Positions 31,307-39,705 of a DNA stretch of 64,000 nucleotides are shown piece by piece. A program made the translations under genes and the position numbers. The DNA is from Mycolicibacterium sarraceniae. GTDB lineage: Bacteria > Actinomycetota > Actinomycetes > Mycobacteriales > Mycobacteriaceae. Positions within the stretch are counted from its first letter, which is position 1, and each line of letters begins with the position of its first letter. The notes beneath the pieces were generated by a model, which made no database searches, was not told where the DNA came from, and saw only the letters and a list, made by a program, of their open reading frames with translations. The stretch covers positions 1,302,001 to 1,366,000 of the forward strand of contig NZ_AP022595.1 in NCBI RefSeq assembly GCF_010731875.1. The letters are read 5' to 3'.

Positions 31307-32362
31307 CTATGCTGCCGGTTCCCGTTGGTCCTGCTCAACCGCTGGCAGCGACGCGGGCTCGGCGGGCTGGTCGTGCGGCCGGTCCTGGGGTGAGTCCTGG
31401 CCGACCACCACCCACCGGTGCAGCGGCCGTTCGACGGGTTTGCGCACGAAGGCGTCTAACAACTGCCACAACAGCGCCAGTACGCCGGCACCCAGCAGGT
31501 AGGCGATGATCACCGTCACTGTGTTGTCCGCGATGCCCTGCGGTTTGGTGGTGAAACTCGTGGCGATCCCGAAGATGGACACCGCCGTCGACAGGATCCA
31601 GGCGATCCACCACGCCGTGATCGGCCCGCGCACTCGCGCGTACGTCTGCTCGGCGCGGGCGAGTTCGATGACGTACACCGGCGCCCACACCAGGTTCACG
31701 ACCGGTACCAGGCAGCCCGCCCACAGCGCCCATGTCGGCCGCGGGTCGTCGTGGCCGAGGTGTTGATAGACCGCGGCGCGACGCGCGATCAACCATGACG
31801 TCGTGACGACCGCGGTCAGAATGACCGCCACGATCGCGGCCAAGCTGGCCAACACGCCGAGCCACAGCGCCGCGCCGGCGACGAGAGGCGGAAGGAGTGC
31901 GGTGCGGTTGATCAACAGCAGTACGTAGCGAACGATGTGGACCGCTGCCGCCAGGCCGAAGATCGCGATCGCCGAGAGCAGCGCCGCGCGGACCGTGACG
32001 GGCGCGGGTCCGGACTTGGCGGCACCGTCGTGATCCGGCGGGATCGGCGCGACCTGGTCGGCGAGGCCCCACCGCGGGATATCGGCGTAGCGCGGTGTCG
32101 GCCCGAGATCACGACGACGGCGACGAGGCGGGGGCGGGGGCCCCGGGCGGACCGCGATCCAGCGAAATCCCTGGGGCAGCCGCGGACCGGGTGGCCGCGG
32201 ACCGGGTGGCCTGGCCGGTGGGTGGCTCGTCGCGCCGGGACTCCAGCGCGGATCAGGCGCATTGACCGGCGCCATCAGGGCGCCGTTGCAACGGGGGCAC
32301 CAGCTGCGCTGACGGTCGCGCACGTTCCACCGTGTCCCGCACTGGGAGCACACCTGAATCAC
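31307..32362 (-). CDS. Zinc-ribbon membrane protein, DUF4328 type (Rv3843c-type)
   Basis: A 351-residue protein starting at a GTG at 32362 (IQVCSQCGTRWNVRDRQRSW). The N-terminal zinc ribbon (CSQC and CPRC) is followed by a Pro/Arg-rich linker of about 90 residues. A membrane domain of about five or six helices follows (LLSAIAIFGLAAAVHIVRYV, LWLGVLASLAAIVAVILTAVV, IAYLLGAGVLALLWQLLDAF) and corresponds to DUF4328. It is co-directional with glpQ1, 4 bases away. Function unknown. Confidence 0.8.
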   Translation of the reverse strand: MIQVCSQCGTRWNVRDRQRSWCPRCNGALMAPVNAPDPRWSPGATSHPPARPPGPRPPGPRLPQGFRWIAVRPGPPPPPRRRRRDLGPTPRYADIPRWGLADQVAPIPPDHDGAAKSGPAPVTVRAALLSAIAIFGLAAAVHIVRYVLLLINRTALLPPLVAGAALWLGVLASLAAIVAVILTAVVTTSWLIARRAAVYQHLGHDDPRPTWALWAGCLVPVVNLVWAPVYVIELARAEQTYARVRGPITAWWIAWILSTAVSIFGIATSFTTKPQGIADNTVTVIIAYLLGAGVLALLWQLLDAFVRKPVERPLHRWVVVGQDSPQDRPHDQPAEPASLPAVEQDQREPAA

Positions 32363-32888
32363 GCGGACCAGCCTAGCGAGCGGAACTTGGGTGCGGCGTG
32401 CTGCGGCAGGGCAGAAGTGGGTGCCAGGCGGGCTGGGATTGTGGCACGCAGTGCAACTTCGGCCATCGTGTAAATGTAGCAATGACTGGACTATCCACAG
32501 TTTCCACAGGTTTATCCACAGGTGTTCATGCGGGTAAATGGACCTTGAGCGCACCATCTCGCCACCAAACCGCGGAGTACTTGTGGATAACCCGCCGGGG
32601 TGTGCGCGCGCTGATCAACAAGTTTAGTAGCGGGCGAGCGAAATCGGTCGCTTGCCAGCGGTCGGAAACACCACCGCGACGCGCCGCGCGACACGCCGAA
32701 GCCATTGAGCCAACCGTGATCTTGGATAACCCTTTCGCAATCAACAAACCCGAAATCTCGACGAGGTCCTGGATCCTGGCTGACCAGTTTTCCTCGGGGT
32801 AGGTGAAGGGTTATGATCGCGCTCACAGAAGAGTGTGTGACTAACTTCACTGGGAGTGGTAGTTGAACATGCAGGTCAGGGCGGTGTG
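32363..32888. other. 526-base spacer without a convincing gene; DnaA-box cluster inside
   Basis: Short reading frames on both strands here lack family similarity, ribosome sites and steady codon bias. In the M. tuberculosis order this is close to where Rv3844-sodA would lie. The content is AT-richer than its neighbours at 32465-32530 and 32720-32760. It contains the DnaA-like boxes listed separately and probably the promoter for the small gene at 32889. Confidence 0.6.
32491..32590. promoter_or_regulatory. Cluster of DnaA-box-like sites
   Basis: Plus-strand sites are CTATCCACA (32491-32499, one mismatch), GTTTCCACA (32500-32508, two mismatches) and TTATCCACA (32512-32520, a perfect 9-mer). 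An inverted perfect site, TGTGGATAA, lies at 32582-32590. Three adjacent boxes and one inverted box within 100 bases are unlikely by chance in high-GC DNA. Whether DnaA binds here, as a titration site, accessory origin or regulator, is not shown. Confidence 0.55.
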
Positions 32889-33047
32889 ATGGCATCCCAG
32901 TCAGTCCGGGCACAGTCTGGCTCGAAGCCGTCGTATCGGTATGTCGCTTCGGCGACCTGTAATCGCGCGTACATGCTGGCCGCCCTGCGCGCCGGCGTGA
33001 TCGCTCTGGTTCTGCTGGGCATCCTCGCCGTCATCGTTCTGTTCTGA
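32889..33047 (+). CDS. Small single-pass membrane protein (uncertain)
   Basis: A 52-residue reading frame (MASQSVRAQSGSKPSYRYVA). It has a basic N-terminal half and a C-terminal hydrophobic helix (AGVIALVLLGILAVIVLF) that runs to the stop, as in tail-anchored or small regulatory membrane peptides. The frame is open from further upstream, and the start is uncertain because no strong ribosome site is visible. No family recognised. Confidence 0.45.
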   Translation: MASQSVRAQSGSKPSYRYVASATCNRAYMLAALRAGVIALVLLGILAVIVLF

Positions 33048-33194
33048 GCCGTCCCCACCTTTACCTGCCGCGTGCCGAACCGATATCGGGTTGGCACCCG
33101 TGTCGCCTTGCTGACGCGCGTTCCGTGGCGCATCCTGAGTTGAACCGACCCGCAGTCGTGTCGCACTGACATACCCAAGTGTCGCGGAGGCGAG

Positions 33195-33728
33195 ATGGAA
33201 AATGGTTCCGGGCGTGCAGTCGAAGTCGCGCCCTTTCATTCTCGTGGTGCCCTGAAGGGCTTCGTCGTATCCGGTCGCTGGCCGAACTCGACGAAGGAGT
33301 GGGCGCAGCTTCTGATAGTCGCGGTGCGGGTGGCGTCCCTACCCGGGTTACTCTCCACCACAACAATTTTCGGTGTTCGGGAGGAGCTTCCCGATAAACC
33401 GCACCCCGGCACCGTCGGGCTGGTCCTCGCCGAAGGCACGGTGGTGGGTGAATCTGCAGTTGCGCCAGGACATTTCGCCGACAGGCAGCCGCCAGCACTG
33501 TTGATGCTTCACCCGCCGTCAGAAACCATGCCGTCGCTGCCGGAATGCCTGGGAGCCGCATCGGGTTGCGTTCTCCTGCCGGGCATTCCACATCTCGGCC
33601 TGGAGCACCGCGCCGCGTGGGTCGAGGCCGAATCGGATGGCACCATCACCAGCATGGTGAGCCGGGTCGGTGTAGACCCGATCAGCCACCCGGACACCGC
33701 GATCCTGGCGATGCTACTTGCCGCGTAG
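33195..33728 (+). CDS. Conserved hypothetical protein (Rv3847-type by position)
   Basis: A 177-residue soluble protein starting at an ATG at 33195 with GGAGGCG just before it. It has a mixed alpha/beta sequence with segments such as GTVGLVLAEGTVVGESAVAP and GCVLLPGIPHLGLEHRAAWV and no known catalytic motif. The length and the place two genes before espR agree with Rv3847. In M. tuberculosis sodA directly precedes it; here it does not. Function unknown. Confidence 0.7.
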   Translation: MENGSGRAVEVAPFHSRGALKGFVVSGRWPNSTKEWAQLLIVAVRVASLPGLLSTTTIFGVREELPDKPHPGTVGLVLAEGTVVGESAVAPGHFADRQPPALLMLHPPSETMPSLPECLGAASGCVLLPGIPHLGLEHRAAWVEAESDGTITSMVSRVGVDPISHPDTAILAMLLAA

Positions 33729-33839
33729 AGGTTTTGAGGGCTACCAAACTTTCTTTCGCGGCGAATCAAAATTATTGGCGCTGTTGGGTTTTCAGCTGGC
33801 TTGAGTTGCGCGCACCGCTCCAGCGCCCGTAGAGTTGGC

Positions 33840-33960
33840 GGCAGCGAAGGGGAGTAGCCTCCAATCGGATAATCGACATACTGGCCTGGCGCGCAGCGCG
33901 GGGCCCGGTTTTCCGGCCGGCATCACAACCGGTGGGCGAGACCTTCGGCCACACAACCGT
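33840..33960 (+). ncRNA. yybP-ykoY manganese riboswitch
   Basis: The two conserved loops of the class are present. AAGGGGAGTAGCC lies at 33847-33859, and GGCGAGACCTTCGGCC at 33935-33950 forms the second loop. GCGCGCAGCGCGGGGCCC between them gives the expected variable stem, and ATAATCGACATACTGGC is the usual middle segment. It lies 68 bases before a gene of the TMEM165/Gdt1 manganese exporter family, a classic target of this riboswitch. Mn2+ binding should turn the gene on. Confidence 0.85.
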
Positions 33961-34027
33961 TTAGTGGTTGCTGGCCGGAGGCTGTAGTACCGCCCCTGAC
34001 CACAGCCACCCGAATGAGGAGTTCTGG

Positions 34028-34759
34028 GTGCTTGCCGCGCTATTCCTGAGTTTCGCAGTCATTTTCGTCGCCGAATTGGGCGACAAGTCGCAGCTGATGG
34101 CGATGACGTTCGCGCTGCGGCATCGCTGGTGGGTCGTGCTCGGCGGCATCACCGTCGCCACAACGGCCGTGCACCTGATTTCCGTCGCCGTCGGCCACTA
34201 CCTCGGCGCGGCACTGCCCACCCATCTGCTCGGCATCCTCGCCGGGGTGGCCTTCGTTCTGTTCGGGCTGTGGACGCTGCGTGGAGACAAGCTTTCCGAC
34301 GATGAGGCCACTCGGGCCCAGCGGACCACCGCACCCGCCTTCTTCGCGGTCGCGTCCGCGTTCCTGCTGGCTGAGCTCGGCGACAAGACGATGCTCGCGA
34401 CGATCACCCTAGCCGCCGATCACGACTGGGTCGGCGTGTGGATCGGGTCCACCATCGGGATGGTGGCCGCCGACGCGCTGGCTATCCTCGTTGGTGCCCT
34501 GGCTGGTAAGCACCTGCCCGAGCGGTTCATCCAGCTCGGCGCGGCCGCATTGTTCGTGGTGTTCGGGCTGTCCATGCTCATCGAGGGCGCCTTCCCCACG
34601 GCACCTGCGGTTGTCATCTTCGGAATGTCGATCGCCGCCGTCGCAGTGGCTGCGGCCGCGATTCGCGCACTGCCAGTCCGCCTGCGGCCGGCCGTGCTGC
34701 GCGCCGACGCAGCTGGAGTGCCGGCGGCAGCATCCAACGCTTCGGACGAGTCGGCATAA
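34028..34759 (+). CDS. TMEM165/Gdt1 family manganese/calcium transporter (UPF0016), riboswitch-controlled
   Basis: A 243-residue membrane protein with six or seven helices. Each half carries the family motif, seen as AELGDKSQ near residue 15 and AELGDKTM near residue 118. These acidic pairs form the cation path. The GTG at 34028 is chosen because GAGGAG at 34016-34021 precedes it; the frame is open to a TTG at 33968 inside the leader. The upstream manganese riboswitch indicates a role in Mn2+ efflux or homeostasis. It occupies the Rv3848 position. Confidence 0.88.
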   Translation: MLAALFLSFAVIFVAELGDKSQLMAMTFALRHRWWVVLGGITVATTAVHLISVAVGHYLGAALPTHLLGILAGVAFVLFGLWTLRGDKLSDDEATRAQRTTAPAFFAVASAFLLAELGDKTMLATITLAADHDWVGVWIGSTIGMVAADALAILVGALAGKHLPERFIQLGAAALFVVFGLSMLIEGAFPTAPAVVIFGMSIAAVAVAAAAIRALPVRLRPAVLRADAAGVPAAASNASDESA

Positions 34760-35083
34760 CCGCACTTGCAGCAAAGTAGATTTACGAGATCGGGCTCGAT
34801 GCCCTCGGTTGCTCAGGGTACTCTCAGCTTCTCGGGCACGCGATAATCGACCACCTGGCGCGCCAAGAGGCCGTCCACCATGCGTTTCTTTGCCTTACCG
34901 CAGGCTCCGTATCGGCGGCGACCTGAGAAAACACCCGCGTGAGTGTTTGCCAGCGGACCGAAAATGTCCGCCTTCGTCAATTTTCCGGTAGTTTGCACTT
35001 GGTTGTCGGCGGATGTGTCGCTACGATGATCAGCAAATAAGTCAACGAAAATGACCACTCTTCTGCATGTGGAGGTCAGCAAG
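34760..35083. other. 324-base spacer before espR
   Basis: No convincing reading frame is seen on either strand. The stretch just upstream of espR (about 34990-35060) is AT-richer and presumably holds its promoter and leader. GGAGG at 35071-35075 is the espR ribosome site. No clear inverted-repeat operator was recognised. Confidence 0.5.
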
Positions 35084-35482
35084 ATGAGCACGACGTTCTC
35101 GGCCCGACTGAATCGCTTGTTCGACACGGTGTATCCCCCCGGCCGCGGTCCTCATACCTCCGCGGAAGTGATCTCCGCGCTGAAGTCTGAAGGCATCACG
35201 ATGTCCGCTCCGTACCTGTCGCAGCTGCGTTCAGGCAACCGGACCAATCCGTCGTCGACGACCATGACGGCGCTTGCTAACTTCTTCCGGATCAAGCCGC
35301 AGTACTTCACGGACGACGAGTACTACGAGAAGCTCGACAAGGAACTCAGCTGGTTGGCCAACATGCGTGACGAGGGCGTGCGCCGCATTGCCGCACGCAC
35401 CGTGGGGCTGTCGCCCGAGGCCCAGCAGGACATCGTGTCCAAGGTCGATGAGCTGCGTCGCCGGGAACACCTCGACGATTAG
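35084..35482 (+). CDS. espR: Nucleoid-associated HTH regulator EspR
   Basis: A 132-residue XRE-type dimeric DNA-binding protein, the length of M. tuberculosis EspR. The N-terminal helix-turn-helix (SAEVISALKSEGITMSAPYL, LRSGNRTNPSS) and the C-terminal dimerisation helices (SPEAQQDIVSKVDELRRR) are intact. The ATG at 35084 follows GGAGG at the right spacing; an upstream ATG at 35051 lacks one. In M. tuberculosis EspR controls espACD and acts widely on chromosome architecture. ESX-1 is missing from its usual place in this window, so its main role here is probably global. Confidence 0.93.
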   Translation: MSTTFSARLNRLFDTVYPPGRGPHTSAEVISALKSEGITMSAPYLSQLRSGNRTNPSSTTMTALANFFRIKPQYFTDDEYYEKLDKELSWLANMRDEGVRRIAARTVGLSPEAQQDIVSKVDELRRREHLDD

Positions 35483-35526
35483 CCCATCGCTCCCGACACG
35501 GGACTCTCGGCAACGTTAGGCGCCTG

Positions 35527-36666
35527 TCAACGCGCGGCAGCTGAGTTGTCCAGCGCGCGGTATTGGCGTGCTATCTCAAGGATCCATTCCCGATCCGAGC
35601 AGCTTTCGGGCTGCCCAAGCCAGCGCATCCCCGGGAAGTGTCCCTGCCCTGCCGGACCTGCCACCCGGGGCGTACGCCGTCCGGCATGAATCCATTTCGC
35701 GATCGCCATCGCCTGTTCACCCCGGCTGACCCCGCTGCGATCGGCGTCGGCCATCACGTCGACCCCGGCACCGTCGAGGTTGGCGGCTGCCACATGGTCG
35801 GCCATCGTGGCTTCCAGGTAAAGAGCATCGGAGATCAGCGACAAGCGCTCAGCCACCCGGAACACCAGTGGGCCGCGCGGCCGCTCGCCGATCCCGACAT
35901 CCGGTTGACGTCGTTCGAGCTCGGTTAGCAGCGGATCGATCAGACGCAGTTCGCGTCGTCCACCGAACCAGTCCTCGATTGCGGGCAGCAGCGACCCCGC
36001 CGCGACGATCGCCATCGCGGCGCCCAGAAGCGTCGCCGCGGTTCCCACGCCCACGAGATGCGAAGTGCGCACCGCCCGGATCAGGAGGACCGCGGTGGCC
36101 GCCACCAACAGGGCGATGCCGACGGTGAAAACGAACAGCGCCCGGCCACGGCGCGTCCGGTTCGAATGCCGCATGCCGGCCCACAACACCAGAGCTGAGG
36201 TAAGCATCACGTACAGCAGCGGCACCAGCCACGGCAGTGAGGTATTGGCCGAGCCGAGATTGTGGCGCAGGTACTCCTCGGGCGACATCTCCGGCTGCAG
36301 ACCGGACAGGAAGAACAACACCAGGGAGACGGCGCTGATGGCGGCGGCAACGGCGTACTGCAACGCCGCGATCCGGCGGATGACAGCGGGGCCGCGCGTC
36401 GAGGCGACGCTGGTGATCATCACGCAGCTGCCTGCCGCACACCACACCAGAGCCACCTGACTCAGACCGATCGAGATATTGGACCAGCGCAGGGCGCTGT
36501 CAATCAGCAGGGTCAGCGGCGGCCAGTTCAACGCGGCGACCAGCGCGAGGCTGCCCAGCGCGACGATCATGGCCGAACTGACCACTGACTGCTTGTTGAC
36601 CAGCGCCCACCCAATGCGCAAGCCGGTGGCCATCCCCAGCAGACCGGCGATCAACCAAACGATCAA
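35527..36666 (-). CDS. Polytopic membrane protein (MAB_1171c-type putative transporter)
   Basis: A 379-residue protein with about seven N-terminal helices in the first 235 residues. A cytoplasmic domain follows (DWFGGRRELRLIDPLLTELE, FRVAERLSLISDALYLEATM, AMAIAKWIHAGRR). The layout matches an actinobacterial family annotated as MAB_1171c-type or DUF6545, often found beside HTH regulators and ImmA/IrrE peptidases. The family assignment is from memory of the layout. It overlaps the ImmA/IrrE gene by 4 bases and is convergent with espR. Confidence 0.68.
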   Translation of the reverse strand: MIVWLIAGLLGMATGLRIGWALVNKQSVVSSAMIVALGSLALVAALNWPPLTLLIDSALRWSNISIGLSQVALVWCAAGSCVMITSVASTRGPAVIRRIAALQYAVAAAISAVSLVLFFLSGLQPEMSPEEYLRHNLGSANTSLPWLVPLLYVMLTSALVLWAGMRHSNRTRRGRALFVFTVGIALLVAATAVLLIRAVRTSHLVGVGTAATLLGAAMAIVAAGSLLPAIEDWFGGRRELRLIDPLLTELERRQPDVGIGERPRGPLVFRVAERLSLISDALYLEATMADHVAAANLDGAGVDVMADADRSGVSRGEQAMAIAKWIHAGRRTPRVAGPAGQGHFPGMRWLGQPESCSDREWILEIARQYRALDNSAAAR

Positions 36667-37154
36667 CCAAACGCCTCTCCGAGGCGAACTTGCACGATCG
36701 ACGACCGGTCCGACGGCGACCGGCCGAGGCGGTACAACAGCAGCGCCGCGAAATCTTCCGCTTCCTGCTCGATGTCCTCACCGCCAGGCCCCATACATCC
36801 GGTGCGCTGGTTGAGCATGTAGCCGATGAGGTCATCGCTGGCGACCTCCGCGATATCGCGCGCGGCCTCGGTGACCGGAATGCCGTAATGCCCCAGCACG
36901 AGGTGGCCCAGCTCGTGGGCCACGGTGCGATCCCAGGTCGGCAGCCCGTTTTGAATCAGGAAGACATCGTGATCGGCGTATTGGCGCCACTGACCGCAGA
37001 CCCCGGCCGGCAGATCGGCCATGGTGACTTCGATGAGGCGGTCGCGGTCCGCACTGACCGCGGCAACCAGCCGAGTCAGTGAGATTTCGCCATGGCGCGG
37101 CGCAAGATCCAAGACATCATTGACTGCCGTGGTGACCCGGCGACTGGCCGACAC
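36663..37154 (-). CDS. ImmA/IrrE family metallopeptidase
   Basis: A 163-residue zinc peptidase with the motif VAHELGHLVLGHYG (HExxH) at about residue 80. Upstream segments DLPAGVCGQWRQYADHDVFL and NGLPTWDRTVAHE are typical of the family. ImmA/IrrE proteins cleave XRE-type repressors. It is coupled (ATGA) to the membrane protein downstream, and the pair faces espR, an XRE-like regulator. No dedicated repressor gene is present in the unit, so EspR or another HTH protein is a conceivable partner; that is an inference. Confidence 0.85.
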   Translation of the reverse strand: MSASRRVTTAVNDVLDLAPRHGEISLTRLVAAVSADRDRLIEVTMADLPAGVCGQWRQYADHDVFLIQNGLPTWDRTVAHELGHLVLGHYGIPVTEAARDIAEVASDDLIGYMLNQRTGCMGPGGEDIEQEAEDFAALLLYRLGRSPSDRSSIVQVRLGEAFG

Positions 37155-37202
37155 CTCATCCCCCTTCCCCGTCCGCGGCTGGCCTGCGACGAGCAGTCCT
37201 GG

Positions 37203-38150
37203 TCACTGCATGAAGCGGGTGGTCCCCGCAGTCCGCACGACGTGGCCAGCTTTTGCTTGGCGATACCCGACCACCCCTCCGAGTGCGGTCAGGGCGAGAA
37301 TTCCGGCGAAACCCGGCAGGGCCACCGCCGCGACCTCGCCCATCTTGGCCTCTTGGAGGTATCTGGGATAGCCAACCCTAGTCGACGGCGGCATTTCTGT
37401 ACCCGCTCCGGCGGACGTCGCGGGTGGACGTTCGCGGGTAGTGGCGGATTCTCGACCAGGCCCCGGCGTGCGAGGACCCGGTTCCGCGCTCGGGCCGATC
37501 GCACGCACCGGCGCGGAGAAGGCCGGCACCGGCAATCCGATCAACGGCGGCATCGTGATCGGGGGCGGCTCCAGGCTGATGGGCCCGACCGCGCCGTGCT
37601 CGGCGCTGACGACCGGCGGCTCCCCGGGCATCCCCGGTTCACCGGGAGGGGGAATCGTTCGCGGTCGCAGGTCGATGCCACCGCCGCCACCACCGCCACC
37701 GCCACCGCCTCCGATCGCCCCCGGAACCGGGGCGCCCAGGCTAGGGGGCTCAGGCCGGCCGACGGGCGGCGACTGGCGGTGCATCTGCGGGGTTACGGGC
37801 AGCGACAGCGGCGGCACGCCCGGCTCACCCGGGAGCGGCAGGCACGGCCAGCCCGAACCCGGCCAGTTGTGGTTCGGCCAGCCAGGACGGCCGGGATGCG
37901 GCCAGCCGTGGCGGCCCGGGAGGGTGGTCATCCCCTGCCCGACGTCGGCACCGCGGGGTTTGGGTGGGCCGCTCGGGCGCGGGTCGTTGCTATCAAAACG
38001 ACCGCCGGGGCCCTGACCGCCGTGGTCGTCACCAAGCGTGCCGGGGTCCGCTGCAGCCGTTGCCGCCCCTAGCATGCCGACCCCGCCGCAGAGCAAACCG
38101 CACGCGATCACCCAGCTAATCGCTGCGGCCTTCATCGGCGAGCGGTCCAC
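37203..38150 (-). CDS. Exported Gly/Pro-rich protein with C-terminal membrane anchor
   Basis: A 315-residue protein starting at a GTG at 38150 or an ATG at 38135 (MKAAAISWVIA). A signal peptide ending near TAAADPG is followed by a long low-complexity region rich in Pro, Gly and Trp with a 12-residue glycine run. The C-terminus holds a helix (VAAVALPGFAGILALTALGG) followed by a short basic tail (YRQAKAGHVV). That C-terminal pattern is shared by several mycobacterial surface proteins. It is probably envelope-anchored; no function is known. Confidence 0.7.
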   Translation of the reverse strand: MDRSPMKAAAISWVIACGLLCGGVGMLGAATAAADPGTLGDDHGGQGPGGRFDSNDPRPSGPPKPRGADVGQGMTTLPGRHGWPHPGRPGWPNHNWPGSGWPCLPLPGEPGVPPLSLPVTPQMHRQSPPVGRPEPPSLGAPVPGAIGGGGGGGGGGGGIDLRPRTIPPPGEPGMPGEPPVVSAEHGAVGPISLEPPPITMPPLIGLPVPAFSAPVRAIGPSAEPGPRTPGPGRESATTRERPPATSAGAGTEMPPSTRVGYPRYLQEAKMGEVAAVALPGFAGILALTALGGVVGYRQAKAGHVVRTAGTTRFMQ

Positions 38151-38320
38151 GACGTTCCTCGAGTCAGCGGCGCAGCGGGCACCGCACCGGATGTCTTGCC
38201 GATCATTGTGGCATATCCGCAGGTCGCGCTAGGCCCCATTCGGCCGGGCGATAGGGTTAGCTGACCCGGTCGCGAGGGTGCCTCGCCGATCGCCGACGAC
38301 CTACTCGGGAGGCATCAGTA

Positions 38321-38974
38321 ATGGGCCTGTTCAAGCGCAAAAGCCGTGCGACCCGCCGCGCGGAGGCTCGGGCGATCAAGGCCCGCGCCAAGGCTGATGC
38401 CAAGCACTCGGCTCGCAACGAACTCCGTCGCATCAAGTCCGCCGAACGCTCCGAGAACAAGGCGATCAGGGCCCAGGTGAAGGTCGCGCGCGATGCCGAC
38501 CGGACCGCGGTCAAGGTTGCCGAAGCGCAACTTAAGGCAGTCCGCGAGGGCAAACTTCTGTCCCCGACCCGGATTCGGCGCGCGCTGACGGTGTCCCGGC
38601 TGCTGGCCCCTGTCATCGTCCCCGTGGTCTACCGCGCCGCGATCGCGGCGCGGGGCGCGATCGACGAGCGCCGAGCCGATCGCCTCGGGGTTCCGCTGAG
38701 CCAACTCGGCCAGTTCTCCGGGCTCGGCGGACAACTGTCGGCACGTATCGCCGGGGCGGAGAACTCGCTGCGGGTGGTGGCCCAGAAAAAGCCCAAAGAT
38801 GCCGAAACCAAACAATTCGTCGCCGCGATGACCGAACGGCTCACCGCGCTGTCCGCCGCCGTCACCGCCGCGGAGAACATGCCCGGACCACGTCGCCGCG
38901 ACGCACATGCGGCGATCACGGGACAGCTCGACGGGATCGACGCTGACCTGATGGCGCGCCTCGGCGTGCTCTGA
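38321..38974 (+). CDS. Conserved hypothetical protein, DUF6474 type (Rv3850-type)
   Basis: A 217-residue protein with a strongly basic, coiled-coil N-terminal third (FKRKSRATRRAEARAIKARA and continuing Lys/Arg/Ala helices). A hydrophobic stretch LAPVIVPVVYRAAIAARGAI and a helical C-terminus follow. Its length and place after espR match Rv3850. The basic helices suggest nucleic-acid or membrane binding. Stop and next start overlap (TGATG). Confidence 0.8.
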   Translation: MGLFKRKSRATRRAEARAIKARAKADAKHSARNELRRIKSAERSENKAIRAQVKVARDADRTAVKVAEAQLKAVREGKLLSPTRIRRALTVSRLLAPVIVPVVYRAAIAARGAIDERRADRLGVPLSQLGQFSGLGGQLSARIAGAENSLRVVAQKKPKDAETKQFVAAMTERLTALSAAVTAAENMPGPRRRDAHAAITGQLDGIDADLMARLGVL

Positions 38975-39705
38975 TGGCCATCCGCCAGATGATGGTGCGC
39001 GCCCGCAGGGCGACCGCGCTCACCGCAGCACTTATCGTGGGTTCCTGGTCAACTGCGGCCACGGCCGGCGCCCACGTTCACATCGACTCCGACCACCCGG
39101 TGCGCGGCGACTACGCTCTGGTTACTTTCCAGGTTCCCAATGAGTCCGAAAATGGCTCTGCCACAACCAAAGTGATGATTTCGCTGCCGAACGTCGCCGC
39201 GGTGAGCACCGATGTGATGCCGGGGTGGTCGGCTGTCCTGGATCGCGATGCCGGCACGGGCGCGTACCGCTCGGTGACGTTCACCGCCACCCCCAACGCC
39301 GGTATCGGCGTGGGCCAGTTTGAGTTGTTCCCGATCTCGATCAAGTTGCCGGACGCCGATTCGGCGACATTCCCGGTGGTTCAGAGCTACGCCGACGGCA
39401 CCGTCGTGAACTGGGACCAGCCGCCACTGCCCAATGGCGAGGAGCCCGAGCACCCCGCGCCGGTGTTGGCGCTGACCTCCGGTCCGCCGGCGCCCAAGGA
39501 ACGCCACACGGCACCCGCGGCCCCGGCGCCCTCTTCGAGCTCGTCAACGCCCGCATCGGGTCCTTCCGTCAGTGCCGTGCCGACTCCGGGCGAGCACGCT
39601 GAGCCCAAGGCCGGTCCCGATAACACCGCCCGGGCCCTGGCCGGCGGGGCGCTGCTGGTGGCCGCGATCGGCGTCGGCGTCGCGGTGGCCCGCCGACGGG
39701 CTTGA
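38974..39705 (+). CDS. YcnI-type copper-binding protein (DUF1775)
   Basis: A 243-residue exported protein. The signal peptide ends before AHVHIDSDHPVRGDYALVTF, which places a His at or near the mature N-terminus as in YcnI proteins. The DUF1775 domain has VTFQVPNESENGSATTKV, MPGWSAVLDRD and WDQPPLPNGEE, whose Trp residues may join the copper site. A Pro/Ser linker and a C-terminal helix (LAGGALLVAAIGVGVAVA) anchor it. It is coupled to the CopC-like gene, forming a copper-handling pair. Confidence 0.85.
   Translation: MAIRQMMVRARRATALTAALIVGSWSTAATAGAHVHIDSDHPVRGDYALVTFQVPNESENGSATTKVMISLPNVAAVSTDVMPGWSAVLDRDAGTGAYRSVTFTATPNAGIGVGQFELFPISIKLPDADSATFPVVQSYADGTVVNWDQPPLPNGEEPEHPAPVLALTSGPPAPKERHTAPAAPAPSSSSSTPASGPSVSAVPTPGEHAEPKAGPDNTARALAGGALLVAAIGVGVAVARRRA

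Noticed and set aside
32512..32913. 133-residue minus-strand reading frame in the DnaA-box spacer
   Set aside because: No family similarity, no ribosome site, and it overlaps the DnaA boxes and the likely promoter of the next gene.
33061..33591. 176-residue minus-strand reading frame
   Set aside because: Antisense to the Rv3847-type gene, which has a good ribosome site and normal composition.
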